Positions 36,701 through 47,185 are shown, numbered from the stretch's first letter. The stretch: DNA of 64,000 nucleotides from Anisodus tanguticus (GCA_034509755.1 CM067556.1:42020045-42084044); one strand, 5' to 3'. Notes: a model not told the origin generated them from the letters alone. Program-made: numbers and translations.

Positions 36701-38549
36701 ATAATGAAAAAAGTGCTCAAAACCTCATGCATCGACTTGATATAATGTCCATCACTAAATATCATAGAAGAACACTAGATGCACATGAAGGGAACTACTC
36801 AAAACATGAGAAGGCTATTCCTGTCATGGACATGGCTATTGGTTTTTCTTTTCTTTATTTGACATGGAAATGGGTAAAATACAAAGATTAACCAAAAAAT
36901 ATTTATGTTTTCATCATCGATTCACCACTTAAGCTAGCAATAGACTTATCCATAGCAAAATAGTTTCAGTAGGATGCAGCAAGTTTGAAGTCAACAAACA
37001 TACAGTGAAGTTAAGTTAGAGTATGTTGATAATGGTCAGTGAAATACTTCGAATTCTGCAGTGTACGCATACTCAAAAAATTCTGAGCTTTGAAAGCAAC
37101 ATACCCAATATATAAGGCGGTTCAACGTAGAATATTTCTTCAAGCTCTTTATAATTGAATAAATTATTGAATACGTGGAATATAAAAGTGAGGAATCTGA
37201 CCTTGACAGTATTGTCTTCCCCGCCAGATACAACCCATCGGCCATCTGGAGTGAACCTGATGGCATTGACACCTCTGTTGTGACCTTTGTATGTGTGGAT
37301 ACACCCTTTGCGTCTGATATCCCAAATCTTTAGGTTTGTATCTAGAGACCCAGATGCAAAGAACTCACCAAAGGGATGAAAGTCCAATGATATACAGTTG
37401 GATCGGTGTCCAGTGAGTGTGCGAACAACTGAGAAAATGTGTGTGAGAGAGACAGATAGATATATTAATATATTCCATTGTAAACAACAGAAAATGATCT
37501 TAACTCCCCGATGAAAAGCAATATAATAAGCATACTCTTGGCCTCCTCTAAATCCCAAAGCTTGATAGTACCACTTGCTGCTCCCGCAGCTACCAACACC
37601 TCTGAAGTGTCGAAGCTAACTGAATCAATTCCGCTTGAATGACCTGACAAACTCTACACATGCACGGAGAAGACCATGTGTAAATACAAAGTACATAGCC
37701 ACCATATTTCGTCTTCACCAATGAAAAAAGAAACAACAAAATGGACAACACCTAACATGAGGGCTCGACTAGGGAAAATGCCCCATTATGCCCATCCAGA
37801 AAAGGAAAAGGCTGAAAAACTTAAACAGAGCAGATTCTGCTGCACATTCTTAAGTTCAGCCTTTTTACTCAAAAGCTTCACTTACAGTTCAAACTGAAAA
37901 GATTTTGATTTCAATGCAGATATAAACTAACAGATGAAATGAAATAATAGGGAAAAGAAGATAAGAGAGAAACTGACCAAGATGGCATTGGGCTTTCCAA
38001 TGGCCCAAAGGTTAACCTTGTGATCTTCTCCCCCGGTTAGAAGAACCCTGGATGACTTCCTTCCAATCTTCAAGCAGTTCACGCTTAAAGAATGAGCTAC
38101 GAATTCCTCTATGACAAAGTATTATCAAGGTTTTCCAAAATTTGGCTCATTTTTTACCCAAAAGGAACTAACTCAAAACATTAAGTAGGCGTTCCAATAT
38201 GTAGTTGGAGTTGTGTTTTGTTTTATACTTTGTGCAAAGAATATTTGGAATAATGTTCAAGTTTGGAGGTACCTAAATACAACTTCAAAAGTGAAAAGTG
38301 AGTTGGAAATCAGGTTATAAGTTGTTTTGTAAATTTGAAATACAACTTTTCATGATTTTCAACTAACTAATAAGATCCAGGAGAAGGATAATGCTATTCT
38401 TACTCTCTATCCACTTTATACAAGCATATTCAAGGTATGTCAGTATCCACATTTTCCAGACTAAGAAATATCATTCTATCGCTAAGGATCAAACCACAAG
38501 ACATAAAGCAAAGGATACGTAGCTTATAAGCACGCTTAGTAGTTGTCAT
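20989..38549 (-). CDS. KTN80: katanin p80 WD40-repeat subunit B1 homologue (18 exons, 799 aa)
   Basis: This is the regulatory subunit of the katanin microtubule-severing complex; in plants it targets the p60 ATPase to microtubule branch and crossover points. Exons, 5' to 3': 38519-38549, 37978-38108, 37536-37653, 37202-37428, 36563-36665, 35413-35483, 35197-35271, 34963-35106, 34634-34862, 33925-34452, 32573-32629, 32372-32493, 24034-24159, 21786-21860, 21503-21615, 21301-21417, 21153-21221, 20989-21052. Total is 2400 nt in one frame, with all introns GT..AG. Residues 1-300 hold about six WD40 repeats (VNLW, IKLWD, LKIWDIR, VKLWD, VKFWD ends; WDIR is a DWD-type box). Residues 300-650 are a polar linker containing IPVIVPR. 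Residues 655-799 are the con80 p60-binding domain (MEQHDQF, LSAMEKMADPA, RRGGSIAKSAQELNLAL). Start: ATG followed by TTTKRAYKLQEF, as in family members. Least certain: acceptors of exons 10, 12 and 13. Confidence 0.93.
21661..21811 (-). repeat. 89-bp duplication copying the exon 14 3' end and splice donor
   Basis: The word acttacagcaggatctgcca (plus strand) occurs at 21691 and again at 21780, 89 bp apart, and similarity extends over caagatcragaata..gcayagaaa upstream. The right copy holds the real end of exon 14 and its donor (GCT|GTAAGT). The left copy lies in intron 14 and duplicates the last ~27 coding bases plus the donor, but lacks an obvious acceptor. Confidence 0.88.
21985..22074 (-). 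repeat. RTE/SINE 3' end in KTN80 intron 13
   Basis: The plus strand reads ctacaacaacattaccagtg, then gtggggtctggggagggtgg and cttacccctaccttg. This is the reverse complement of the TTG-tailed Solanaceae SINE/RTE 3' end. It stops abruptly at 22074, where a copia LTR begins. Confidence 0.75.
22075..22322 (+). repeat. copia LTR (248 bp) in KTN80 intron 13
   Basis: It begins TGTTAGCTTTTATTC and ends ..aaacttaca. It is followed by actagtatcaaagc, a decayed initiator-Met PBS (canonical TGGTATCAGAGC). The element runs on the plus strand, antisense to KTN80, and its LTR interrupts an RTE/SINE tail. Confidence 0.72.
22323..23640 (+). pseudogene. truncated copia gag-protease fragment
   Basis: After the PBS, gag begins near 22370 (METETC..). 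It continues NYQRWPVRMETYLGGLDF at about 22430 and EAVEEDYEIPPLTTN near 22490, typical of TNT-like copia gag. A protease start WLIDSGCTNNMTYDKSLTGL is seen near 23325 (DSG in place of DTG), followed by IPNVLYVPEINQNL near 23490. No integrase or RT follows; sequence from 23640 to 24033 is unassigned. It is a 5' truncated copy within an intron, with several stops. Confidence 0.82.
24780..25057. mobile_element. Stowaway-like MITE (278 bp)
   Basis: It starts CTCCCTCCGTCTC after TA (24778-24779) and ends gatgtag before TA (25058-25059). The right terminal repeat is degenerate. No coding capacity. It lies in KTN80 intron 12. Confidence 0.7.
25142..26584. mobile_element. 1.44-kb TIR element, probably non-autonomous MULE-like
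   Basis: The left end GGCCAAATACACATATAGCC matches the inverted right end GGCCAAACACACAGATAGCC, and similarity runs on for about 60 bp through the AGTTGG..CGATAT segment. The interior has no transposase; it contains a 23-base poly-C run. Family is uncertain: long TIRs suggest a Mutator-like derivative, but no clean 9-bp target duplication is seen. It lies in KTN80 intron 12. Confidence 0.65.
25829..25851. repeat. poly-C tract, 23 bases
   Basis: An uninterrupted run of C between ccacc and tattt, inside the TIR element. Confidence 0.95.
26700..27417 (+). pseudogene. older L1-type LINE fragment, 5' piece of a split copy
   Basis: Across frames one can read the region that follows RT in plant L1 elements: YLxLPLxCKYKNKGLW near 26790, then KRFWMGRK near 27000 and KGVGNGSKVRFWKNVWCEG near 27250-27300. 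It stops near 27417, where a second LINE begins. The same older copy seems to resume at 30350. Heavily mutated. Sense is opposite to KTN80. Confidence 0.6.
27420..30346 (+). mobile_element. L1-type LINE (5' truncated) in KTN80 intron 12
   Basis: A plant non-LTR retrotransposon fragment. The pre-RT region runs at 27469-27900 (KLKERSKTIQGSL, VAWRQRSRILWLKEGDRNTK). RT blocks are NSIFVALIPKKVGAKEFKDF at about 28110, SLIGSVYKIISKLLAERL at about 28180, GLRQGDP at about 28540 and YADDTLILCDAD at 28700 (catalytic YADD intact). The post-RT region is at 28756-29220. The C-terminal zf-RVT domain is at 29690-29960 (GLFSVKSAYKDLN, KIPHKVACFVWLLAKNRALT, CFLCGEKAETINHLFLHC). It ends with a short A-rich tail (tcaaaaaaag) near 30346. 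Frameshifts near 28015 and a stop at 28237 disable it; the endonuclease is missing. Confidence 0.88.
30350..31195 (+). pseudogene. older L1-type LINE fragment, 3' piece of the split copy
   Basis: It resumes with VEDFFYK and WGxGGDKMIWRRW-like residues near 30360-30430. It then shows a second zf-RVT-like block (CxxCKESGEVTNHTLLYCKL near 30850, WTKVAYLFWSVWKESYRRLHN near 31030) and ends around 31195. This block overlaps in protein position with the C-terminus of the LINE on its left, so it comes from a different copy. Confidence 0.65.
31196..32270. other. KTN80 intron 12, no recognised element
   Basis: No TE protein or repeat is recognised here. The short open frame at 31606-31836 has no motif. 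Confidence 0.4.
32271..32299. repeat. (GA)n microsatellite
   Basis: An uninterrupted ga repeat of 29 bases in intron 12, about 75 bp downstream (in gene sense) of exon 12. Confidence 0.95.
32714..32832 (-). repeat. SINE/RTE-like 3' end with CAA tail
   Basis: The plus strand reads cagcaacaacaacaatgcct, then tagtttgggtcagctatac and ccatatattcattcc. This is the reverse complement of a common Solanaceae SINE/LINE 3' segment ending in (TTG)n. It lies in KTN80 intron 10. Confidence 0.6.
33533..33735 (+). mobile_element. tRNA-derived Solanaceae SINE in KTN80 intron 10
   Basis: An internal Pol III promoter is readable: box A tgagcctagtgg at 33550 and box B agcttcaaatcc at 33587. The body has acactaggtgatttcttc and ggaattagttgaggt, as in a known Solanaceae SINE family that I cannot name with certainty. 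The 3' end runs into a long AT microsatellite. Confidence 0.8.
33742..33866. repeat. AT microsatellite plus duplicated 26-bp unit
   Basis: A ta repeat of more than 50 bases is followed by agctgacaacagaaggatag.. at 33796. A second short ta run and an identical copy of the 26-bp word follow at 33841, offset 45 bp. Confidence 0.9.
35897..36127. mobile_element. Stowaway-like MITE (231 bp) in KTN80 intron 5
   Basis: It is flanked by TA on both sides (35895-35896, 36128-36129), starts CTCCCTCTATCTCAAAATTT and ends aatttttgggatgaagggag. Inverted ends match over about 20 bp with a few differences. No coding capacity. Confidence 0.82.
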
Positions 38550-38780
38550 AGGAGAACAAGTCAAAATCCGGCTTGAAAATGGAAAACCCTAGGTACGCTC
38601 AAGATCTCGATGAACATTATCGCTCTCTTCAATCACATTAGAACACACTTGAATTGGTTTAGCAATAATGGCTCTACTCAATTGTATTTCCACCAGGTTC
38701 TGATGGCTTCCTCCTCACATAAATAATGGCGTTTTCAAGGGAAACAACAACAATAATAGTTATGTTTCATCTTAAAAAAT
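38550..38780 (-). promoter_or_regulatory. KTN80 5' UTR and proximal promoter region
   Basis: The sequence just upstream of the ATG on the minus strand contains gagcgtacctagggttttcc, the 'agggttt' type of 5' leader common in plant housekeeping genes. No clear TATA box can be assigned. TE-derived sequence begins only a few hundred bases further upstream. Confidence 0.5.
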
Positions 38781-39070
38781 TTAAAAGATTCCAATGTTTC
38801 TCAAATTGCCAGTTTTAACATTTAACTAATAAACTGCACTTTTGATCCTCAATTATTGATATATTTAGATTTTATTCCTTGTGGTGGTTGATTAGACATA
38901 TTTAATCTTCAATTAATTTCTTGAGACGTGTGTCACACGTCTGTATATAAAGTATTAAGTTTTGAGGTAAATATTAATACATGAAAGAACATAGTATAAT
39001 TTATTGTGTGATTAATCTAAATCGGCGTATGGTAACCTATTTGTCGAGGTTAAGTGGTGTATGGTGACTT
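38781..39070. other. AT-rich repeat-like stretch upstream of KTN80
   Basis: It contains taaactgcacttttgatcct and gagacgtgtgtcacacgtct, words common in small Solanaceae DNA elements, but I cannot define both ends. The word tatttgtcgaggttaag at 39039-39055 recurs at 45067-45083. Confidence 0.45.
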
Positions 39071-39235
39071 AGGGCTCATTTGGTTTAATTAAGATCAAGA
39101 TGTCTGAATCTTAATGCGCATCTAAATGATTAAGATGTTGTCTCTAGATCTGAACACTGAATTTTTAAGATTGTTTGTTTTTCAACATTTGAATATGCAT
39201 AATGTATTTATTTGAACATAATAAATACACAATTA

Positions 39236-41515
39236 TGTCACACCCCAAATCGGATGGGCACAACCGGCACCCGAGGCTTACTTATCGAGCACCACATACA
39301 TGACTTAACATATATCTCAACAAGCAAACGGGTCGTCAAAGACACCATGATAGACTGAATGAAATCAAAGCGATAAATAGCTAACAACACCCACCTAATG
39401 AACTTATATATATATATATACATACATAGATAAGGGTCGAAGAGGCCATTATGCAAGTCTATACATCAAAACATACACCGAAAAGTCCATCCGTGCATCT
39501 ATACATAGGACATATGTCTACAAACCTCTAAGAGTAGCATCATCGTCATAAGGTCGGGACAGGGCCCAGCCATACCCATAACATGTACATAATAACATAC
39601 CAACTCAAAACATCAACTCCAGAACAAAAGCAGTGCACTAACCACAGCTGATCTGAGAATCTACTTACGAGGATCACTAATCAATCTATCTAACCCTGTG
39701 GACATAAAACGCAGCGTCCCCAATAAAGAACGTTAGTATGAATAATGCATTGACTATGTAAGACAAGTAACAACATAAGAAAAGACATCAAGGTAAGAGG
39801 AGGGATAAGAAGGATCAACATGTAACTCTGGCTTTTCACTGTGGGCAATGATATGCAATATGTAATGATATAATATATACGCATATATAAAGTTGTTGTG
39901 ATACATTATGGCCTATGTAGGCATCATCATCATCATCACAATAACCAATTGAACAGTGGTTGCGTATATAACGCGCTTGTCATTATACATAGATATAATA
40001 CATGCATGAGGGTCATGATAAACATTATGAGCTTGTCGGAGTGACGTAAAGTCGTTACACCTCCGACTATTGTTATGTAGCTAACATATCGTCAAACACA
40101 TCGTTATAATTAAGAGAATTCATAACACAATAAGAGATAGCTTGTATGACATGAAAGTACTCCTGACAGGGGACAAACACGGTTCAATAAACATGTCATA
40201 GAATGAAAGATATTAGCACATCTAACTTAAGAATTGAGTCATTCTGGAGGGACGTTCATTTACGTTTCGTTTTAATTCGGGTCATGCCAAAAGAAAAAGG
40301 ATAGTATTATATACTTGTCAACAACGCAAGAGCACAACTCAAGCAACCCTTAATCTACAACAATAACAATGACGTTATTTCCAAACTACGTATGATTCAT
40401 TTTTCATATATCGAAAGTTAAAATTATTCTATAATTAAACGGGCAACATTTCCCCTGTTTCTTTCACTTTTCTCAATTCCAAAATAGGCACAACAACAAC
40501 CCAAAACAACAAGCAACTTCTTTTTGATAAGTTTTACTAACTTAAACAACAAAACAACAAGCGGCAAGTTCGGCTACAACTACTAAACAATGTGTCTCCA
40601 ACATCTTATTTTATTCAAAATACATATCCATGATAACCGTACATATTCAAGCTCATTCACATGATTTTCAGCCATATCATCTCATAAAAATGGCTTCACA
40701 AATAGCCCAACATAGCATAACAACTTTCACTTGATATAACTCAAGTTCTAGCTTACACAACTTAATTTAAAGCTTAGTTATGCTAGCATACATATAGATG
40801 GAGATATTCCTTACCTTAGAACATAAAAAATAATCCAAATCTAAGCTTACTTCAACTTGAGGAAACCTTCAATACATGTTTCAAAGGCAATGAGCACACT
40901 AGTAACCTTCCACGAACTTTTCGAGGGTTAGATCACGTTGATTGCTCGAGTTTTCACTCTTGGGTGATGTAGAACTCGTAGGAGAGAGCTTAGCGGTGTT
41001 TAGGGTCTGAAAATGATGAGAAATGAGGTCTACAACATCAGCTACCAATTTATACACTTAAAACAAAATTGCACCGCCTCAATTTCACGCTACTACCTAC
41101 GGGTCGTAGTTTCTATTCACGGTTCGTAGATGTGGCCGTAACTGGGAACTACTTTGCAGTATTTTCTTAAAACGTATATAACTTTTTGTATAGAGTTCTG
41201 ATTGACAAACAATTTATTGCGTTGGAAAGTATACTCGTTGAACTTGAATTTAGATAAGGTATGCACCCTATAAATACTTATACACCAGAATATATAACCC
41301 CATAAAGTTTGGCCAAAATCCTCTCCAAAATTCTATCTACCATTCCCCGAGTTTTGACATACTTAATTTATTCAATTCATTTAACCCCGAACTCTTACGA
41401 GACTTACTTAAAACTTGTTTAAAATCTTCTTTAACCTTTTAGAGGTATCTTAACCTCTCTGAGCTTACATTAGGTAACTTACGACATAATCGGTGTAAAA
41501 GTACAAGATGTAACA
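39236..41515 (-). repeat. 3' LTR of truncated gypsy element (2.28 kb)
   Basis: The plus strand starts TGTCACACCCCAAATCGGAT and ends gatgtaaca, with gypsy LTR termini in inverse orientation. The polypurine tract follows internally (minus gtttctaagggaggagaga, 41534-41516). Confidence 0.85.
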
Positions 41516-42870
41516 TCTCTCCTCCCTTAGAAACATTTGTCCTCAAATATAGAGGCGTACTCATGGATACAAACAATCCTTAAGATTTTCCGAAATTTTG
41601 ACAGAGTCTCCCCTATAAAAATGGGACTATCAGAATCCTTGTAAACAAGCAGTAGATATCCAAACCCGCCTTATAAGGCTATACAATACAACATATATGA
41701 CATCGGACCTCATACGACCATCAAACATAAAGTATAATAATACGGAATAGGAACTCACCTAAAATCAATACATATGTCCATGCTACGCTTCTCTCGGGTT
41801 GTTAGCAATAAATGAGGGTGCTTATACTTCATCTCCTCTTCCACATCCCACGTTATTTCTTTCATATTCTTACTCCGTCATAGGATCTTTACATAGGCCA
41901 AGTACTTAGCTTGCAGACTTGTTGAACTAGAATAGTAATATGAACCTCTTTATACTTTAAGTCATCTATAATTTGCATATCGATAACCCGTACAATCTGA
42001 GAAGAGTCCCCAACACACTTCATCAACATAGAAACATGAAAGACCAGATGGATGAACTCTAACTCTGGAGGCATGTCTAACTCATAAGCCTCTTGGCCTA
42101 TTCATCGAATTATGTGACACGGTCCAATGTACCTCGGACTAAGCTTCCCCTTTTTCCCAAGTCTCATCATGCCCTTCATAGGCAAAATCTTAAGAATACA
42201 CAATCATCAACTTGGAACTCTAAGTACCGTTGTCACATATCTGAATATGACTTCTGATGACTCTAAGCAATCAACAGTTGCTCCTGAATAATCTTCACTT
42301 TCCCCACAACTTAGTGAATTAAGTCGGATCCAACTAACTTTGGTTCGCCTACCTCGAACCATCTGATAGGAGATTTACATCTCCACTAATACAGAACCTC
42401 ATATAGAATTATTCTACTGCTTAGTATAATAGTAGTTGTTGCATGCAAACTCAATAAGGGGTAGGTGGTCATCCCAACTTTGAAATCCAACACACAAGCT
42501 CATAACATATTTTAGAGAGTTTGAATCATATTCTCGGCCTGCCCGTCTATCTGTGGGTAGAAAGTTGTGCTAAAATTAACTTGAGTGCCCAAAGCTTTCT
42601 GAAACAATCCCCAAAAATAAGATATTAACTATGAACCTCTGTCAAATATAATAGAAATGGGGATACCATGAAGGCGAACAATCTCCTTAATATACAATCT
42701 CACGTAGTCCTAGGTCATATAGGTAGTTCTGACTAGCAAGACGTGAGTTGATTTAGTCAACCTATCAACGATCACCCAAACAGGATCAAACTTACTATAA
42801 GAGCGAGGTAAGCCCATAATGAAATCCATATTAATCATCTCACATGTCCATATTGGGATCTCAATGTTTT
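41516..42870 (-). pseudogene. gypsy integrase 3' fragment, truncated
   Basis: The C-terminal part reads FIHLVFHVSMLMKCVGD near 42020 and a chromodomain-like DLKYKEVHITILVQQVCKL near 41920. Further in, integrase core pieces can be read in broken frames up to about 42870 (a polypeptide start like EMINMDFIMGLPR near 42830). Beyond that the sequence switches to unrelated AT-rich DNA, so gag, PR, RT and the 5' LTR are missing. Confidence 0.78.
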
Positions 42871-42959
42871 GAATCAATTAATTAACAAAAAAGTAACTAA
42901 ATATTAAAATAAATATAAATCTAATTATTAATTATTTAAAAATAAACATGTATATTCGC

Positions 42960-43690
42960 TAGTGACGGTGGAGATGCTTTGTAGTGGTGGTGATGGTGTT
43001 ATTTATGATGATGAATGTGATTGGTGTTGTAGTGACTGACGCGATGGTGGCGGTTGTTAATGGTGGTGGTTGTGATGGTGTAGTTGGTTAATGTTAGTAA
43101 TTGACGGTGTTGGCTAAAGAATATATGGTGGTTGGCGATGGTGTAGGTGGTAGTTGACAACAGTGTTAGTTATGATGGTAGAGATAGATGGCAGTAAGGA
43201 TTAGCCGTAGTGGTTGTAATAACTGATAGTGGTGGCGAAGGTGATAATGGTGACGGCGGTGGTGGCTGTTGATATAATTATAATAATGGAGGTGGTAGAT
43301 GTGGTAATGACTAACAATAGTGGTTGTCAGCGATAGTTGTGATGGCTGAGGTGGCTTGTGATTTGCGATGGTGGTGCTATTATTTGTGATGGCAGATGTG
43401 ATTTATGGTGGTGGAGTGGGAACAGTGAAGTGGGGGTGGAGAGTATGTAGGGGAAGGTAGGTTGTGGTTGTGGGTTAGGATGGTGAGAATGGTGATGGTG
43501 GTTGTGATAGTAGAGGCTAGTGGTGGTGGGGGACGGGGTGAGTATTGAGAGGGTGAGGGAGAAGGTGGTGGGGATAACAAAGGTGGTTAGTGGTGGTGGG
43601 TGATGATGGAGAAGGGGTGGGCGGAGAGGTTTTGAGGGTGGGTTTGGAGGCTGGGTGAGGGTGGAGCTAGTTATTGTAGACATAGTGGTG
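42960..43690. repeat. GTGG/GATGGTGG-rich low-complexity tract
   Basis: Over 700 bp on the plus strand is dominated by ggtggtgg, gatggtgg and gttgtgatgg words. The His/Pro/Ser/Thr-rich open frame on the opposite strand is a by-product of this composition. Confidence 0.85.
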
Positions 43691-43747
43691 GTGGTAATTA
43701 TCTATACAAAATACTTAATAATGATATGAAGACTTTGTTCAAAATCT

Positions 43748-44947
43748 TAGGCCTTATTTATTTGCACTTAATGCAGGTTTGAATCTTAATCATTCAGATT
43801 CAGACCATTAAGTGTATTTATTTTGAAGGCCTGAATCTTAATCATCTAGATTCAACTCATTAAGTTCATTTGTTTTCTTTATTATGAAGTCTCTTAATGG
43901 ATTTGAGTGGATCTGAATGAATCAGATCTGTAACAGAGTCTTAACACCATTCAGACTTTTTTTTTCACAAAATCTTTCACGACTTCTCTTCTCATAAAAA
44001 AATTCACTCCTTTAGTTATCCTTTCTCAACCAAGTATTATCAAGAACTCTTGTTGCCGCAAATATTAATTAATTAATTGTAATCGAAATTTTTTCTTAAG
44101 GTCTGTTGAATCTATCAAAATATCTGTTTGAAATCTTATGTATCTTTACTCGGTTCATGATCTATTTTGGACCAAAAAAATTAAACATGAGTGAATACAT
44201 CTTCTCAATAAAATCTTTACCTTCATTTCTCATTGTTTGAAAGATCGCAATGCCTCTATAATTTAATGTTTGTTGAGACAATAACAACAAAATTTAATAA
44301 AAATGTGAATACTACATAACCCTCTAATCGATTTTGAAACTAAATATATAATACCAAGCTTCAAGAAACAACATAGCACGCTCAAAAATTATATCAAGCA
44401 TTGAATGTTTCCTCCTTTTTATCTTATTTTAACAAAGTTTCTTATTAAAAATGTATTGTAAGATTTAGTCATAACAACTATCTTTCAATCAATTTCAGTT
44501 GATAGAGAAAGATTTACCATTTTAATAATAAGCACAAATTCTTAAAAAAAAATTGTTACCTTATTACAATAATTTTTTGTATTGATACACAAATTTTATT
44601 TGCATTTCAGATAATTCAAATTTGATCTTTATAGAAAACAAACAAGGAGATAGTTCAAAATTTTAATCAAATATAAATATTTAAAATATTATTTTTATCA
44701 AAAAATAAATTTATTTTGTTGAAATTAGATTTTTATAATATTTTATAGATACCGTGGTTAATTTCATATGCACATTCAGATATTGAAAATAAATAGTCTT
44801 AATTATTCAGTATTCAAATATAGAGACGACATTTTAATATTCAGATGTGTATTCAAATTCAGACATCTAGATCTTAATGCACATCTTAATATTCATATGT
44901 GTATTCAGATTCAGACGTTCTAATCTCAATGAAAACAAATAAGGCCT
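43748..44947. mobile_element. inner hAT-like TIR element (about 1.2 kb)
   Basis: The left end aggccttatttatttgcact matches the inverted right end aggccttatttgttttcatt. The interior carries scattered ttcagat/cattaag motifs near both ends and AT-rich filler without coding capacity. No clear 8-bp target duplication. Confidence 0.55.
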
Positions 44948-45339
44948 ACTGATTAAGATATATTCATACCAAATGATTAGATCTTAACATAAATAAATGC
45001 ACTTAATGGTATAAGATCTGAACCATTCAGATTCAGACCTTTAGTAAGTGCAAACAAATGAGGCCTTATTTGTCGAGGTTAAGATGATAGACTATCGTCT
45101 GAACCTAAAAAATAAATAATTAAAATTTAATTAGATACATGTTATTATTTACTTATTTTGCTTTTATAAGATACAAACGTATAATGAAGCATATCTCCTC
45201 ATTCTTCATTATAGACAATATTTCTGATGTATATGTTTCTTTAATTTGTTTCAATTTCTCTGTGATGATTGAGATGTTTGTTGTCAGCATTTGTTACTTT
45301 TTTGCCACTAATATTCTAAAAGAACCAGGGTCTTCCAGT

Positions 45340-46362
45340 AATTTCGCAACAAGGTAAAGAGTGGAAAGTAAATCGACATAGGAATTTTTACGTAGAAAAT
45401 TCCTTGCTCAAGCGAAGCAAAAATCACGACCTATCTCCAATAGAAGTTCTCTAACTCCCCGCTATAACACGAGCAACTTTTAAAGTTACGTTACTTTGTA
45501 CACCTAAGGATCCGACTCTAACAACCCCTACCCCAAACCCTAACAATTTTCCCTAATTATTGGCACTTTCTTCAATTCATTCAAATACTCTACCCAGTCT
45601 ATGAAGTCCTCTACAATTCAATAACAACCTAATACGAATCACTATGAATGTAAACAACAACAACATACCAAGTAAAACCTACACACTAAGAATGTAAAGA
45701 TTATAGATAAACTCTGAAAACTAAATTGTGCAACAACTATATGATTACACTTTATAAGAACAGGTTCTTTGTCACATTTTATTCTCACAAGTTAAGAACA
45801 CTCAGTGATAAGATCTCGCTCTTATTCTCTCTTTGTAGTTGAGTCTCTTGTATTCAACAAGCACCAACGGGATGCTTTATATATGCGTGTAATATATACT
45901 TGTAGTTCTCTCAATCCAATTAAGAGTTGGCTCAATTAATTACAAGAATTCAATCTTTATTTTGACTTAGATTTGATTCACGTGTACAACATATTCTCCT
46001 AATTCCAAGATAATTTTATGTGCTCAAATATGATAGAGTTTTCATGTCATGAACTCATGTTCCTTGTAGAATTGGATTATGCCTTAATCTAATTCTCTAT
46101 GGTTTTCTTTTGTGTGCGAGAACCAGCTTCATCTTCATAGACCAAACAATCTCCAATTTTTGTCTGAATGGCCTGATTTTCTCAGCAATCTTGCATTCGG
46201 GTTTTTTGCTTCACCAGCTCCTTTTGAAGATATGTTAAGGACATGGTTCTTGTACATATTTGATCATCTTCCTTATACATAGATTATCATGTGTACAATG
46301 TTTATTAATTATCAAGACTCCATAAGATCATGACATATTATTGAGATCCAAGCAACTCAACA
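45340..46362 (-). repeat. copia-like LTR, probably 3'
   Basis: On the minus strand a polypurine-like tract tgtcatcatcaaaagggaaa (46384-46365) is followed by TGTTGAGTTGCTTGG at 46362. This is the usual transition into the 3' LTR of Tork/Sire-type copia elements. The far end contains ttttctacgtaaaaattcct and tcgatttactttcc, words common at such LTR ends. The left boundary is approximate. Confidence 0.55.
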
Positions 46363-47185
46363 AATTTTCCCTTTTGATGATGACAGACTCATAACAGATT
46401 CATACTTATTCATATGCCCTCTAGAAGACTCATTAATCTTCATATGCTTTTGATGTGCATCTTCCCCCTTAGGAACAACTTCTATCTTGATAATTTCCCC
46501 ATTAAGAACCAACTTCATGTTGATTTACCTTCTGACTTTGTAAAATGTCAAGCTTACTTCAGTCTCTATAGACTTTAGCAAGATGTTAAGCTGACTTCAG
46601 TCTATGTAGACCTTAGCAAGATGTTAAGCTTACTTCAACCTACGTATGACCTTACTTTCTATTCATTTCAACCCTCTAGATGACTAGGTGTAGGAGCCTG
46701 GTCATGTCCATATATCTTCTTCAAAACATCTTTTCATAATTTTCATAAGGACCACATTCTATTTTCAGGATAATTTTTTAATTCCTCAAATTTGTGTATT
46801 TCTTCAGGATCAACTCCTGTTTGGCACTCTTATGTCATATGTCATCTAATTATCTTCATCATTGGAACATATTTTTATGCTCAAGGTATTGTTCAAGTTT
46901 TATCTGTGCAACAATATTTTTTAGGCCAGTTTCTTTAGTGTATGAATTGCTTTCTTTAGTGTATGAATAATTATCTTTATTTTTCCCTTTTGGCGTTATT
47001 GAAAAGTCATGTATAATAGTCAAAGTAAAGGTTAAATAACACATATATGATCGGATAATAATAGACAATTGGTGGGCAAGAATCATGTACATAAGACTAC
47101 AAACAAGGAGAATTGTAAAGTGGATGATATGTAGAGAAGGAGATTGACATTGGTGATTGTAATAAATTGGACATTAGTTCATGTA
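46363..47185. other. copia-like internal remnant and unassigned sequence
   Basis: Non-coding debris next to the copia-like LTR. No polyprotein motif is readable. It includes a 38-bp tandem repeat. Confidence 0.35.
46543..46660. repeat. 38-bp tandem repeat, about 3 degenerate copies
   Basis: The unit with gactttagcaagatgttaag and cttcagtctatgta repeats with a 38-bp period (gaccttagcaagatgttaag next). Confidence 0.8.

Larger units (their letters stand above)
39071..45066. mobile_element. composite hAT-like element with nested insertions
   Basis: The left end AGGGCTCATTTGGTTTAATT and the inverted right end AAGGCCTCATTTGTTTGCAC look like a terminal inverted repeat pair. Sub-terminal sequence on both sides is full of ttaatg, cattaag and ttcagat words. 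No transposase is seen. Inside lie a truncated gypsy element, a GTGG-rich tract and a second TIR pair. No 8-bp target duplication was found, so the pairing is tentative. Confidence 0.5.

Noticed and set aside
36453..37650. Separate small WD40 genes
   Set aside because: The fragments join in phase with GT..AG introns into the single KTN80 gene.
43327..43683. His/Pro/Ser-rich 118-residue open frame on the minus strand
   Set aside because: It arises from the GTGG-rich low-complexity tract; no start context or conserved motif.
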